A DNA stretch of 49,634 nt, taken from assembly GCA_018606805.1 (NCBI GenBank), contig JAGYWI010000022.1, positions 1 to 49,634 on the forward strand. Reading direction: 5' to 3'. Of the stretch, positions 17,610 through 26,285 are shown one piece after another; the stretch's first letter is position 1; each line of letters opens with the position of its first letter. This stretch comes from Candidatus Magnetomicrobium cryptolimnococcus (GTDB lineage Bacteria; Nitrospirota; Thermodesulfovibrionia; Thermodesulfovibrionales; Magnetobacteriaceae). Below the pieces are notes generated by a model. That model made no database searches. It was given only the letters and a program-made list of their open reading frames with translations, and was not told the DNA's origin. The translations under genes and the position numbers were made by a program.

Positions 17610-18599
17610 TTATTTTTTTTTAACCTGTGCAATAGCCCTTTTATGTTCAGAGTATGTCTCAGAAAAATAATGAGTACCATCTCCTTTTGCAACAAAATAT
17701 AAGTATGTGTCTTTTGTTGGATTTAGGGCAGCCTCTATAGAAGCCTCAGAAGGTGATGCTATTGGCCCTGGTGGTAAGCCTTTGATTATATAAGTATTAT
17801 ATGGTGTATTGTTTTTAAGGTCTGTAGCAGTTACACCGTAACGATAAAGCTTAACCCCATAAATAGCCGTAGGGTCTGCCTGTAAAGGCATATTTACCCT
17901 TAACCTATTATGATACACAGAAGAAATAATAGCGCGCTCTTTGGCGTCAACCGCCTCTCTTTCTATGATTGAGGCAAGTGTCAATACCTCATTTTCTGAC
18001 ATTCCTATAAGCTCTAGTTTATCTTTAAAAAAGCCTTCCGGATACCTTATCCGCCGAGTTTTAACAATCTCCCTTAAAGCATCTCTTATAGCGGTACCCT
18101 TATCAAAAAGATATGTAGCCGGATACAAATATCCCTCAATGCTAGGTGCGCTTATGGCTAAAGAATCCAAAAACGCTCGGTTGCGTACAAGTGTTAAGAA
18201 CTCGTCCTCTGCAACCATAACATTAAAACGTTTTGCAATATCCCAGATAGTAAAGCCGGGTATTATGTCAATTTTGAGTTTTACGGTATCGTGGCGTGCA
18301 AACTTCCGTAATATCTCCCTTTGAGTGATGCCACTTTTAAATAAATAATATCCGGGTTTTAATTTCCTACCAAGCCCAGCGTAAACTCCTACTAAATAAA
18401 GCAGCGTAAAATCCCCCCCCTTGGCCTCCTTAGAAAGCTTCCGCACTACAGCTTTATACGCCGCCCCCTTAGATACATATATCTCAACCTCACCACTTGT
18501 AAAGACCACTGGGTGAAAAAACTGAAACAATAGATACAAAAGATAACCGGATATAACAAAAAAAACGACAAAGAAAATGATAAATATCTTTTTAATCAT
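17610..18599 (-). CDS. mltG: Endolytic murein transglycosylase MltG (YceG-like)
   Basis: 329 residues. A single N-terminal membrane anchor (about 5-27), a LysM-like region, and the YceG catalytic domain with EGYLYPATYLF, LASIIEREA (catalytic Glu), LQADPTAIYG and GLPPGPIASPS. MltG cuts nascent peptidoglycan strands near the inner membrane and sets glycan length. The ATG lies 10 nt after the SIR2-like stop, with AAAGGAA just before it. Confidence 0.95.
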   Translation of the reverse strand: MIKKIFIIFFVVFFVISGYLLYLLFQFFHPVVFTSGEVEIYVSKGAAYKAVVRKLSKEAKGGDFTLLYLVGVYAGLGRKLKPGYYLFKSGITQREILRKFARHDTVKLKIDIIPGFTIWDIAKRFNVMVAEDEFLTLVRNRAFLDSLAISAPSIEGYLYPATYLFDKGTAIRDALREIVKTRRIRYPEGFFKDKLELIGMSENEVLTLASIIEREAVDAKERAIISSVYHNRLRVNMPLQADPTAIYGVKLYRYGVTATDLKNNTPYNTYIIKGLPPGPIASPSEASIEAALNPTKDTYLYFVAKGDGTHYFSETYSEHKRAIAQVKKK

Positions 18600-18609
18600 T
18601 TCCTTTAAC

Positions 18610-19761
18610 TTATTCTTTTCCTTCTACTAAATCCCACAGGTTATCCTGTCCCACCTTGCCGTCTATATGAAACACCCTGTCTGCAAAATTCCTCTGCAAA
18701 ATACGGAAACCGGAATCCGGTGGAAACCATGGCGTAAATACATATATCTTTAAATTATCGTTGGCTGCCAGCGATTGCAGAATCAGAGTATTAATATATA
18801 CATCTCTAAAGGAATAACCAATAACCATAAGCTGTTCTGTTTTAAGTAGCCGTTGGGCAAATAGGTAGTGCAAACTCCTAAAAGGTTCTTTTTCTGGAAT
18901 CCCCCTATATCCGGGATAAATAAATGCAGGGACTTCCGGGTCCTTTGGCAGCCTTGCAGCACCTCCCATGAATACATAACCGTTTAGCTCATCCCAGTTG
19001 AGTGAACCATGTAATTTGTATATCTCCACAGTACCATCAGGCGGCTGTTGAAACTTTGGTTCAAATATAAAAAATAATATGCGAAATTGAAATCCTAGAT
19101 ATATATTTTCAACTTTATATTCAGCCCATTCTTGACGTATACCCCTTGGTGTATTGAAAACGTTTTCCAAAATCAAGTCATAATTAGTTGTAAATATAGT
19201 AAGTTTACCGTTTTGCTTTTTTAGAACTGGTGCAAATATTGGTTCATACACAGAGATAGCCTTATCTGCTTCAAAACGTGAAAAAGCAGTGTATACATAA
19301 TGCTTAATATCCTTATCCAGCTGTCTGGATTTCTCCGAAAGCTCCTCAAGAGCTTCGGCAACGTTAGAGGCTGTTTTAACCTTTTCACTGCCCTTAACTA
19401 AGGCATTGACATCCGTTGATGTTGAAGTTGAAGTTGCAAAGGCATGTAGGGCACTAAAGGCTGGGTTAAAGTGTTGGTATATATTTTTGCTAGCGATTCG
19501 GAAAATTTCCCCTGATTGAAAGGCTTGACGTAAAAAATTTAGTTCTACATTTGAAGATATGTCCTTGTAAAATGAAAGCAGCGCAAACACTGCTTCAAGG
19601 TCAAGCTCTTCTTTTTTGTTGTCAGCTAAACAGTTACATATAAAATTAAACAACGGACTCAACGTTGGCGGTGGATTATAATTGCTAAAAAAACCCTTTG
19701 TTACAGGTAAACCCAGCGGCTGTGAAGCTCCAGCACCTAATAAAAACATTGTATCAGACAT
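18610..19761 (-). CDS. SIR2-like (SIR2_2) domain protein
   Basis: 383 residues with the NAD-binding signature set of stand-alone SIR2-like proteins: FLLGAGASQPLG at the N-terminus, FTTNYDLILENVF (Asn/Asp of the active site), YKLHGSLNWDELNG (His), and MVIGYSFRDVYIN at the C-terminus. Homologues in Thoeris, Dsr and short-Ago systems cleave NAD+ during phage defence, but many stand-alone members are uncharacterised. A four-Cys zinc ribbon of deacetylase sirtuins is absent. It is the promoter-proximal gene of the mltG-ispG operon, which is unusual for a defence gene. The function is inferred only to the family level. Confidence 0.8.
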   Translation of the reverse strand: MSDTMFLLGAGASQPLGLPVTKGFFSNYNPPPTLSPLFNFICNCLADNKKEELDLEAVFALLSFYKDISSNVELNFLRQAFQSGEIFRIASKNIYQHFNPAFSALHAFATSTSTSTDVNALVKGSEKVKTASNVAEALEELSEKSRQLDKDIKHYVYTAFSRFEADKAISVYEPIFAPVLKKQNGKLTIFTTNYDLILENVFNTPRGIRQEWAEYKVENIYLGFQFRILFFIFEPKFQQPPDGTVEIYKLHGSLNWDELNGYVFMGGAARLPKDPEVPAFIYPGYRGIPEKEPFRSLHYLFAQRLLKTEQLMVIGYSFRDVYINTLILQSLAANDNLKIYVFTPWFPPDSGFRILQRNFADRVFHIDGKVGQDNLWDLVEGKE

Positions 19762-19791
19762 AAATCACCCTTCTGTTTTTTTTATTTTAAA

Positions 19792-19821
19792 AGTATAACA
19801 CCTAAACACATTTATTGTAAA
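19792..19821 (-). promoter_or_regulatory. Promoter of the SIR2-like/mltG/ispG operon
   Basis: On the minus strand TTTACA (19821-19816), 18 nt, TATACT (19797-19792). The predicted start is about 25 nt before ATG 19761, preceded by GGGTGA. Confidence 0.5.
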
Positions 19822-19829
19822 GCTTATAG

Positions 19830-19932
19830 ATGACAGGGCAAAAGTTTTAGGAAGTGTGTAGGCGCACTCCAGTAAGGGGTGCGGGGGTTTGGGAGTACGC
19901 CTACGCACCTTTTGCCTAAAAGGGTTTTTCCC
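19830..19932. repeat. Family A repeat overlapping the end of lpxK
   Basis: In reverse orientation this contains GGGAAAAACCCTTTTAG followed by an inverted repeat whose arms are 19856-19870 and 19892-19908. The same block stands at 42503-42561. The CCC-TTT-TAG of the repeat encodes the last two residues and the stop of lpxK. Confidence 0.65.
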
Positions 19933-20884
19933 TGTTATTAATTTTCTCAAAAACCTTTTCATAAAATACATTGCTAACGCTAAACTCTATTGAAAGTGCC
20001 AGCATATTTTTGGCATATTCTTTAATCTTTACCATATCCTTTTCTGTTGTTATGACAAGTTCAGCATTAATGCTTTTGCTCAATTTTAAAATACTTTCAA
20101 TATCACGCAAAGAGTATTTATAATGATCCTTGAAGGTTTTAAAGCCAACAATATTAGCGCCTATACTAATTAAGCTTTCTTTAAATGCCAAAGGGGCAGC
20201 TATTGCACAAAATGCAAAGACAGTTTTCCCTAAAAGGTCTTTTAGCGGATAGAGAGTACCTTTATTGTTTATTAGATATGCTGGTGTGTGGTTAGCTGTA
20301 AAAATTCTTTCTTTTGGAAATTTGCGTAAAAGATTACATTGCCCAGCATCGTTTGTCTTTGTTATAAGGACAAAGTCCGCTCGCCTTAGCTCACCAAGAG
20401 GTTCCCTTAAAGGACCAAATGGCAGGAGCCTACCATTACCAAAACCGCGTTTACCATCCACTAACAAGATGTCCACATCCCTGTGGAGTTTAAAGTGCTG
20501 AAAGCCATCATCAAGGATAAAAAAATCCGCCTCCTTTGCTATTAATCCAGCCGCATAGCGATTTTTCCCTTTAATTATAGGCACACCTTGCAACTTACTT
20601 GCCATTAATACGGGCTCATCGCCTACAGTCTTGACATCAGAGTCTGGAAGCACAAAACATGAACCCAGTTTTGTCCCTTTATAGCCTCTAGTTAGTATAC
20701 AGGGCATCAACTGCCGTCTAAGTGCTTCCTTTGCCAAGGCAATAGTGGCTGGTGTTTTTCCTGTACCACCCACTGTTAAGTTGCCAATACTAACGACCAT
20801 TCTGTCAAGTTTTTGCTTAGACATTAATGATACTTTCTTTTTTAACAGATAACCGACATAATATGGGTACTCTATAAAAATCAT
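19916..20884 (-). CDS. lpxK: Tetraacyldisaccharide 4'-kinase LpxK
   Basis: 322 residues. The signature SIGNLTVGGTGKTPAT is a Walker A P-loop; ILTRGYKG, VGDEPVLMA, FILDDGFQHFKLHRDVDILLVDG and FGNGRLLPFGPLREPL are all LpxK landmarks. It phosphorylates the lipid A disaccharide precursor at the 4' position, evidence for a lipopolysaccharide-containing outer membrane. The N-terminal membrane-associated region is short but present. The last seven residues and the stop codon lie in a dispersed repeat, so the native C-terminus may have been replaced. No other lpx genes adjoin it. Confidence 0.95.
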   Translation of the reverse strand: MIFIEYPYYVGYLLKKKVSLMSKQKLDRMVVSIGNLTVGGTGKTPATIALAKEALRRQLMPCILTRGYKGTKLGSCFVLPDSDVKTVGDEPVLMASKLQGVPIIKGKNRYAAGLIAKEADFFILDDGFQHFKLHRDVDILLVDGKRGFGNGRLLPFGPLREPLGELRRADFVLITKTNDAGQCNLLRKFPKERIFTANHTPAYLINNKGTLYPLKDLLGKTVFAFCAIAAPLAFKESLISIGANIVGFKTFKDHYKYSLRDIESILKLSKSINAELVITTEKDMVKIKEYAKNMLALSIEFSVSNVFYEKVFEKINNREKPF

Positions 20885-20940
20885 GATTATATATAATACA
20901 ACAAACAGCTTTTTATTACGCTATTTCTTATAAAAAAGCT

Positions 20941-20946
20941 TATACT
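20941..20946 (+). promoter_or_regulatory. -10 box for the hybrid kinase (leaderless)
   Basis: TATACT ends 6 nt before ATG 20953 and no Shine-Dalgarno is present. The -35 region is poor. Confidence 0.4.
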
Positions 20947-20952
20947 ATTAAG

Positions 20953-23712
20953 ATGACTAAAAATCAAGATACCTACTATTTAAGTATAGCAAAATACACT
21001 AAAGAAGCAGCATTTGTATTGACTGGCGACACATTTGAGTACTTGAACCCGGCTGCTATGAAGGCTATGGACTGTGAAGATATAGTAGACCTTAAGCCAA
21101 TACAATTAAAAGATATGATAAATCCGGACTTTGGCAAACCGATTACTGAGCTTATTCAAACAGTAATAGCACAGGGGTGTAATATACTGGATGTTGAGTT
21201 TTCTGTGAGGACTCTAAAAGGGGTTTATAAGTACTTTAGTGGGTCTTTCTATCCATTACCAAAACTCAATAGTGTTTTAGTAATGACAACAGAGTATCAA
21301 ATCCAACAAATGCCAAACGAAAGACAAAAACTATTTGCAGTCCTTGATGCCATGCCAGCTATAGTTTTATTAGCAGGGGCTGATCGCTCTATACGCTTTA
21401 CAAACAGCATGTTTAGAGAGCACTTTGGTACTGACACTAATAAACCATGCAATGAAGTTCTAGGCTGTATTAAAGAAAGTACTTCCAAATGCCTCGCAAG
21501 CAATAATGTTGACATGGATAACAAACTTGTAAACTGGCAATGGTCGGACACAAACAGTGGCCGTACCTATCAAGTATATGAGTATCCTTTTGTTGAAAGT
21601 GATGGAACGTTTTTATCGTTAAAAATGGGAATTGATATTAGCGAGGCTAAAAGGGCAGAAAAAAAAATCAAGACACTAAATAAGCTGCATGCAATGCTAA
21701 GTGCAATCAATGAGGAGATTGTCAGAATACACACAAAAGACAGGCTCTTCCATGCGGTTTGCAGTTTAACGGTTGAATTTGGCGGGTTTGCTATGTCATG
21801 GATTGGCCTTCTTGGAAGAACTGGCTTTGACAAGATGACAATGGTCACTGGATGCTCATTAAAAGGTAAACATTATATAACAAAGAGCTTTCTTGCTGTA
21901 AAAACGCCACATTCTTTAGTCAATATCATAAATGCTATAGAAAAAAACGGATACTATCTCTCAAGACAACCAGCCAATTACCTATCTGATTTCGACACTA
22001 AATGGGAGGCTACAAATACAGACAATACTGTAATGGCATCCTTTGCCCTAAAGAAAGAGGGTAGACTTTCAGGTATAATCTCTTTTTACAGTAATGAGCA
22101 TGACTTTTTTGATACAGAGGAAATCCAGATACTTGATAAACTGGCAGCTGACATATCCTTTGCCCTTCACTATATTGAAATGGAAAATCAAAAGAAAATG
22201 GCCTTTGAAAAAATCCGTGAGCTTTCTCAAGCCGTTGAACAAGGCTCAAACATTGTTATGATAACTAGTAAAACTGGTAAAATTAAGTACGTTAATCGCA
22301 GATTTATAGAAGTAACCGGCTACACAAAGGAAGAGGTTATGGGCAAAAACCCAAGCTTTCTTAAATCTGGCAAAACCCCCACCGTAATCTATAAACAACT
22401 GTGGGAAAATATTTTAAGTGGAAAGGACTGGCACGGTGAGTTTCAAAATAAGAAAAAAGATGGCTCTCTATACTGGGAATCAGCCACAATATCACCCATT
22501 AAAAATGACTCTGGCAGAATCACTAATTTTTTAGCTATTAAAGAGGAAATAACCCTTAAAAAATTTTTAGAAGAGCGACTAAAATATACAAATAGAGTTG
22601 AGGCAGTCGGACAACTAGCTGCTGGCATTGCCCATGATTTCAACAATATACTATCAGCCATTAACGGTTACGTGTATGTCCTACAGATGAAGATACCGCA
22701 CGATGATCCTATGCGTAATTTTATAGACAAAATACATCTATCAACGGATAGGGCTGCTAAACTCGTACAAGGACTTTTGGCTTTTAGCAAAGAACAGACA
22801 AGTCATATGAAGGTAATAGACCTAAATGATATTGTCAAGATGATGGATAAATTGCTTGTAAAGTTTACAGGTGAGGAGATTGACTTTAAAACGAAATTTT
22901 CCGAAGAACCTCTTCCTATAATGGCTGATATGGCACAAATTGAACAAATAATAATAAATCTAACATCAAATGCTAAAGACGCTATGCCAGAGGGTGGGAC
23001 ATTTACAATAGAAACCCAAATGGTAGAGCTTTGCCCTTTTGATATAAGTAATAAAGCATCTCAATACGCACTACTGATTGTCTCCGACACAGGTAGCGGT
23101 ATGGATACTAACACGCAACAAAGGGCTTTTGAGCCTTTCTTTACTACTAAGCAAGTTGGCAGTGGCGTTGGTCTTGGTCTTTCCAGCGTTTATGGGATAG
23201 TGGAAAGCCATAAGGGATATATTAACATAGTAAGCCAGCAAGGACACGGTACAGTATTTGAAATATATCTTCCTATTTATTATTATAATTACCAGCCCTA
23301 TGAAGAGGACAAATCCACAGTTGCTGAAAACGTTACGGACACTAAAAAGGAAACAATACTTATAGCAGAAGACGATCACGATGTAAGAAAAATTATGAAG
23401 AAAATCCTTGAACGCGAAGGCTACAGGGTAGTTGAGGCAGAAGACGGTCTTGACGTTGTCCAAAAGTTTAAAGAAAATAAAGACAATATAAATATACTAA
23501 TATTAGACGTAATCATGCCAAAACAAAACGGCAACAAGGCATACGAAGACATTAAACTCATTAGACCAGATATTAAAGCGTTATTTACAAGCGGGTATAG
23601 TGATGACGTTATAATTAAAAAAGGAGTGCTCGGCGATAATGTCAATTTCATAATAAAACCAGTATCACCCGCATCACTTTTGATGAACATTAAACGTTTG
23701 CTTAAAGGATAA
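20953..23712 (+). CDS. Cytosolic hybrid histidine kinase (PAS-PAS-GAF-PAS-HK-REC)
   Basis: 919 residues, no membrane segment. Order: PAS-like (1-115), PAS (about 120-230), GAF (about 250-410, with HAVCSLTVEFGGFAMSWIGLL), PAS/PAC (about 420-545, NRRFIEVTGYTKEEVMGKNP), HisKA with AAGIAHDFNNILSAI (His near 562), HATPase (NLTSNAKDAMPEGG, DTGSGMD, FEPFFTTKQVGSGVGLGLSSVYG) and a receiver (about 798-915; DD pair EDDHD, phospho-Asp in LILDVIMPK, SGYSD, IIKPV). The NtrB-like HDFNN H-box suggests intramolecular phosphotransfer to its receiver. No output regulator is adjacent, so the target is unknown. Confidence 0.93.
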   Translation: MTKNQDTYYLSIAKYTKEAAFVLTGDTFEYLNPAAMKAMDCEDIVDLKPIQLKDMINPDFGKPITELIQTVIAQGCNILDVEFSVRTLKGVYKYFSGSFYPLPKLNSVLVMTTEYQIQQMPNERQKLFAVLDAMPAIVLLAGADRSIRFTNSMFREHFGTDTNKPCNEVLGCIKESTSKCLASNNVDMDNKLVNWQWSDTNSGRTYQVYEYPFVESDGTFLSLKMGIDISEAKRAEKKIKTLNKLHAMLSAINEEIVRIHTKDRLFHAVCSLTVEFGGFAMSWIGLLGRTGFDKMTMVTGCSLKGKHYITKSFLAVKTPHSLVNIINAIEKNGYYLSRQPANYLSDFDTKWEATNTDNTVMASFALKKEGRLSGIISFYSNEHDFFDTEEIQILDKLAADISFALHYIEMENQKKMAFEKIRELSQAVEQGSNIVMITSKTGKIKYVNRRFIEVTGYTKEEVMGKNPSFLKSGKTPTVIYKQLWENILSGKDWHGEFQNKKKDGSLYWESATISPIKNDSGRITNFLAIKEEITLKKFLEERLKYTNRVEAVGQLAAGIAHDFNNILSAINGYVYVLQMKIPHDDPMRNFIDKIHLSTDRAAKLVQGLLAFSKEQTSHMKVIDLNDIVKMMDKLLVKFTGEEIDFKTKFSEEPLPIMADMAQIEQIIINLTSNAKDAMPEGGTFTIETQMVELCPFDISNKASQYALLIVSDTGSGMDTNTQQRAFEPFFTTKQVGSGVGLGLSSVYGIVESHKGYINIVSQQGHGTVFEIYLPIYYYNYQPYEEDKSTVAENVTDTKKETILIAEDDHDVRKIMKKILEREGYRVVEAEDGLDVVQKFKENKDNINILILDVIMPKQNGNKAYEDIKLIRPDIKALFTSGYSDDVIIKKGVLGDNVNFIIKPVSPASLLMNIKRLLKG

Positions 23713-24112
23713 AATAATTTGTGAGTAGAAAATCTTGTTTGATAACAACTGACCGTCTAATGACAGACATTTACTACCTAAGCATCGAGTATAAAGAATA
23801 AATAAAATCATAAAGAAGGGGGTATATTTGCCCTTCTTTATGTCGTAACCCCTGTTGTTTCTTTAAATATATTGCCCTTTATTGTGTATTTATATAAACC
23901 TCCTACACGGACAACCAATTGTTTTTATACTATCTATAATTGCATTTTCTATACCAAAATAAACGACCGATTTGTTTAATAATTTAAAAGCACAAAAATC
24001 CATAATATGTCATTTTCTGTCACATATTGACAAAATCTGTCATTTGGTGGGTTACAATTTCTCCTCCATTATAATTCCACCTTTTTTCTTTTTCTATGCT
24101 ATAATCATCCCT
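23713..24112. other. 400-nt non-coding gap with hairpin and TGTCA cluster
   Basis: No gene seen. An 11-bp perfect hairpin stands at 23810-23841 (ATAAAGAAGGG with CCCTTCTTTAT, 10-nt loop) without a T-run, so termination of the kinase transcript is only possible. Between 24009 and 24043 there are three TGTCA and one TTGACA in 35 bp, which could be an operator with a -35 box ahead of the ferredoxin gene. Confidence 0.5.
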
Positions 24113-24298
24113 ATGTATTTTATCGAGATAGATGTTGAAAACTGTGATGGTTGTATGAAGTGTTACTATATGTGTCCGAAGATGGTCTTTGAAATAAAAG
24201 AAGGCAAGGCTGCTTTATTTGATGCTGCAAATTGCTCAGGTTGTATGAGTTGTGTAGAGATTTGCCCGTCTATGTCTATTTCAATAAGACAAATTTAG
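24113..24298 (+). CDS. 2[4Fe-4S] ferredoxin
   Basis: 61 residues with two full cluster motifs: CDGCMKCYYMCP (first, about 12-23) and CSGCMSCVEICP (second, about 43-54). This is the compact clostridial-type low-potential ferredoxin fold with a near twofold symmetry. It is cytosolic and would carry electrons between oxidoreductases not present here. I choose ATG 24113, where homology starts; a TATAAT (24100-24105) lies 7 nt before it and no Shine-Dalgarno is seen. It stands alone, convergent with the glycan operon. Confidence 0.88.
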   Translation: MYFIEIDVENCDGCMKCYYMCPKMVFEIKEGKAALFDAANCSGCMSCVEICPSMSISIRQI

Positions 24299-24307
24299 GG
24301 ACATTAT

Positions 24308-25234
24308 TTATTCGTTATTGGTGTGTTTAGTATCTACTTTATATAAAAAATAATAAACAAGGCCTATAATGCTTACTACTGTGTAAGACAAAAACCAAGC
24401 AAATGAAATAGCAACAGCCATATTTTCTTTAACACCAACGATGCCAAGAAAGATAACAAATGCGCTTTCTCTAATGCCAATACCGGAAATTGATATAGGT
24501 ATAGATGTCAATGTAATAATTACAGGTAAAAAGATTAATATATCAAACAGGCGGATATTAGCACCAAGTCCAACACATATTAGATATGCAGCGTTTATTA
24601 CTATTAATTGTACAACAACAGAAAGTAGTATTGAAGCAGCTATTATCTTTTTTTGTTTCATATACATGTGAAAATAATCATAAAACGCCGCAAGTCTTGG
24701 AAAACGCCTACCAATACGAAGACCAAAAATAATTACGCTTGACACAAAAAACATAATAAACAAGGAAGGTATGAAAAATTCAACCCCTGTACCAACAAGA
24801 CTTTTATAACCAAAGAGAAAGGAAACAAACCCTATCGTTATTAACGAAAACAACCCTATATATCTGTCCATAAAGACTGATGCAGCAGAGAGTACTCCCT
24901 TTCCAGTATGTTTGTATATGTAATATAATTTAACGGCATCCCCTCCAGTAGCACCAGGCAGGAGATTATTAAAAAAAGCCCCTATCATATTTAAAGCAAA
25001 AAGCTTACTAATAGCGATATTATCTTCAATAAAAAACCTCAACCTTATAGACGAAATATACATGGCAAAAAGATAAGCTATCGAGGCTGACGAAAAACAC
25101 ACTATATCCATGCCTTTAAGTGTGGTGATAACTTCTTTTAAGCCTATTTTTCTAAATAAGAAATATAGAATTACAATGCTAACGACGGCTTTTATTAAAA
25201 AAGTTAGTAGCTTCTTACCTGTTGTCCGTTCCAA
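24308..25234 (-). CDS. UPF0104/LPG-synthase-TM family membrane protein
   Basis: 308 residues with about eight membrane spans. The family signature NMIGAFFNNLLPGATGGDAVKLYYIYKHTG is present, as is the ISGIGIRESAFVIFLG motif near the C-terminus. These proteins (AglD-associated, MprF N-terminal domain) are thought to move lipid-linked sugars or lipids across the membrane. Its start overlaps the preceding polyprenyl-phosphate glycosyltransferase gene by 20 nt, a common pair. It is the last gene of the glycan operon. Confidence 0.82.
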   Translation of the reverse strand: MERTTGKKLLTFLIKAVVSIVILYFLFRKIGLKEVITTLKGMDIVCFSSASIAYLFAMYISSIRLRFFIEDNIAISKLFALNMIGAFFNNLLPGATGGDAVKLYYIYKHTGKGVLSAASVFMDRYIGLFSLITIGFVSFLFGYKSLVGTGVEFFIPSLFIMFFVSSVIIFGLRIGRRFPRLAAFYDYFHMYMKQKKIIAASILLSVVVQLIVINAAYLICVGLGANIRLFDILIFLPVIITLTSIPISISGIGIRESAFVIFLGIVGVKENMAVAISFAWFLSYTVVSIIGLVYYFLYKVDTKHTNNE

Positions 25235-26177
25235 TTATCTTCTTAATCACATAGATAGGTTTTCGTTGACTTTCGTGATATATTCGAACGAGTATTTCAC
25301 TTAAAAGCCCCATACCTATAATCTGTATACCAACAATTATAAGCAGTGCCCCTAATAATAGCAATGGCCTTCCGCCTATTGACTCAACAAAAATAAGCTT
25401 ACGGAAGGTTAAATATAGTAAAAATAAAAAACCAACTAAACTACTAGTAAGTCCAAGTGGACCAAAAAACTGTATCGGCCTTGTAGAATAGCTTTGTAAA
25501 AACTTCACAGTCAAAAGATCAAGTATAACCTTTACTGTCCTATATAATCCATACTTCGATGTACCTCGTAGGCGCGGTTGATGAGAAATAACTACTTCTC
25601 CGACCTTGATTCCATACCAGCTGGCAACAGCTGGTATAAACCTGTGCATTTCTCCATATAAACGCAAATTCTTAATAACGTCTCTTTTATATGCCTTAAG
25701 CGAACAACCATAATCATGCAGTTTAACACCAGTGACAACACTAATTATCCAGTTTGCAACCATAGAAGGAATCCGTCTACTAAATAGTGGGTCTTTCCGT
25801 TCCCTTCTCCAACCACTTACCAAATCATATGTACTAACCTGCTCTAAGAGTTTTTTAATATCAGCCGGGTCATTTTGCAAGTCGCCATCCATAGTAACAA
25901 CCACATCACCTCTGAAAAAATCAAAACCAGCTGCTAATGCCGCCGTTTGACCAAAATTCCTCCTTAAACTTAAAACTACAACTGTACTATCTGACGCTTG
26001 TATGGACTCCAATATTGATAACGTACTATCAGTGCTTCCATCATCAACGTAGACAATTTCATAATCATCCAGCTCACCTACACTGTCAAGCTTATCAAGT
26101 GCGCTTTTCAATTTAGTATGAAGAAGCTGTATATTTTCTTCTTCATTATAAAACGGAATTACCACCGATAATCGCAT
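25215..26177 (-). CDS. GT2 family polyprenyl-phosphate glycosyltransferase
   Basis: 320 residues. GT-A fold: VVIPFYNEEENI, EIVYVDDGSTDST, RNFGQTAALAAGFD, VVTMDGDLQNDP (the DxD-like metal site) and VSGWRRERKD. Two C-terminal membrane helices (about 235-255 and 270-295) are typical of ArnC/GtrB/DPM1-like enzymes that load a sugar on undecaprenyl phosphate at the cytoplasmic face. The next gene, overlapping by 20 nt, encodes a flippase-like protein. The donor sugar is unknown. Confidence 0.88.
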   Translation of the reverse strand: MRLSVVIPFYNEEENIQLLHTKLKSALDKLDSVGELDDYEIVYVDDGSTDSTLSILESIQASDSTVVVLSLRRNFGQTAALAAGFDFFRGDVVVTMDGDLQNDPADIKKLLEQVSTYDLVSGWRRERKDPLFSRRIPSMVANWIISVVTGVKLHDYGCSLKAYKRDVIKNLRLYGEMHRFIPAVASWYGIKVGEVVISHQPRLRGTSKYGLYRTVKVILDLLTVKFLQSYSTRPIQFFGPLGLTSSLVGFLFLLYLTFRKLIFVESIGGRPLLLLGALLIIVGIQIIGMGLLSEILVRIYHESQRKPIYVIKKIIGTDNR

Positions 26178-26285
26178 TAAAACCCTTCCTCTAACAACTA
26201 TAGTTACAACCTAAGTATTATATATCTTATTACTAATTAAAATCAACTAAACTGAAAAAAAACAATTATAATTTAGGCAAAGTTT

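Noticed and set aside
23810-23841. Intrinsic terminator after the hybrid kinase
   Set aside because: Perfect stem but no T-run follows; kept only as a hairpin in the gap.
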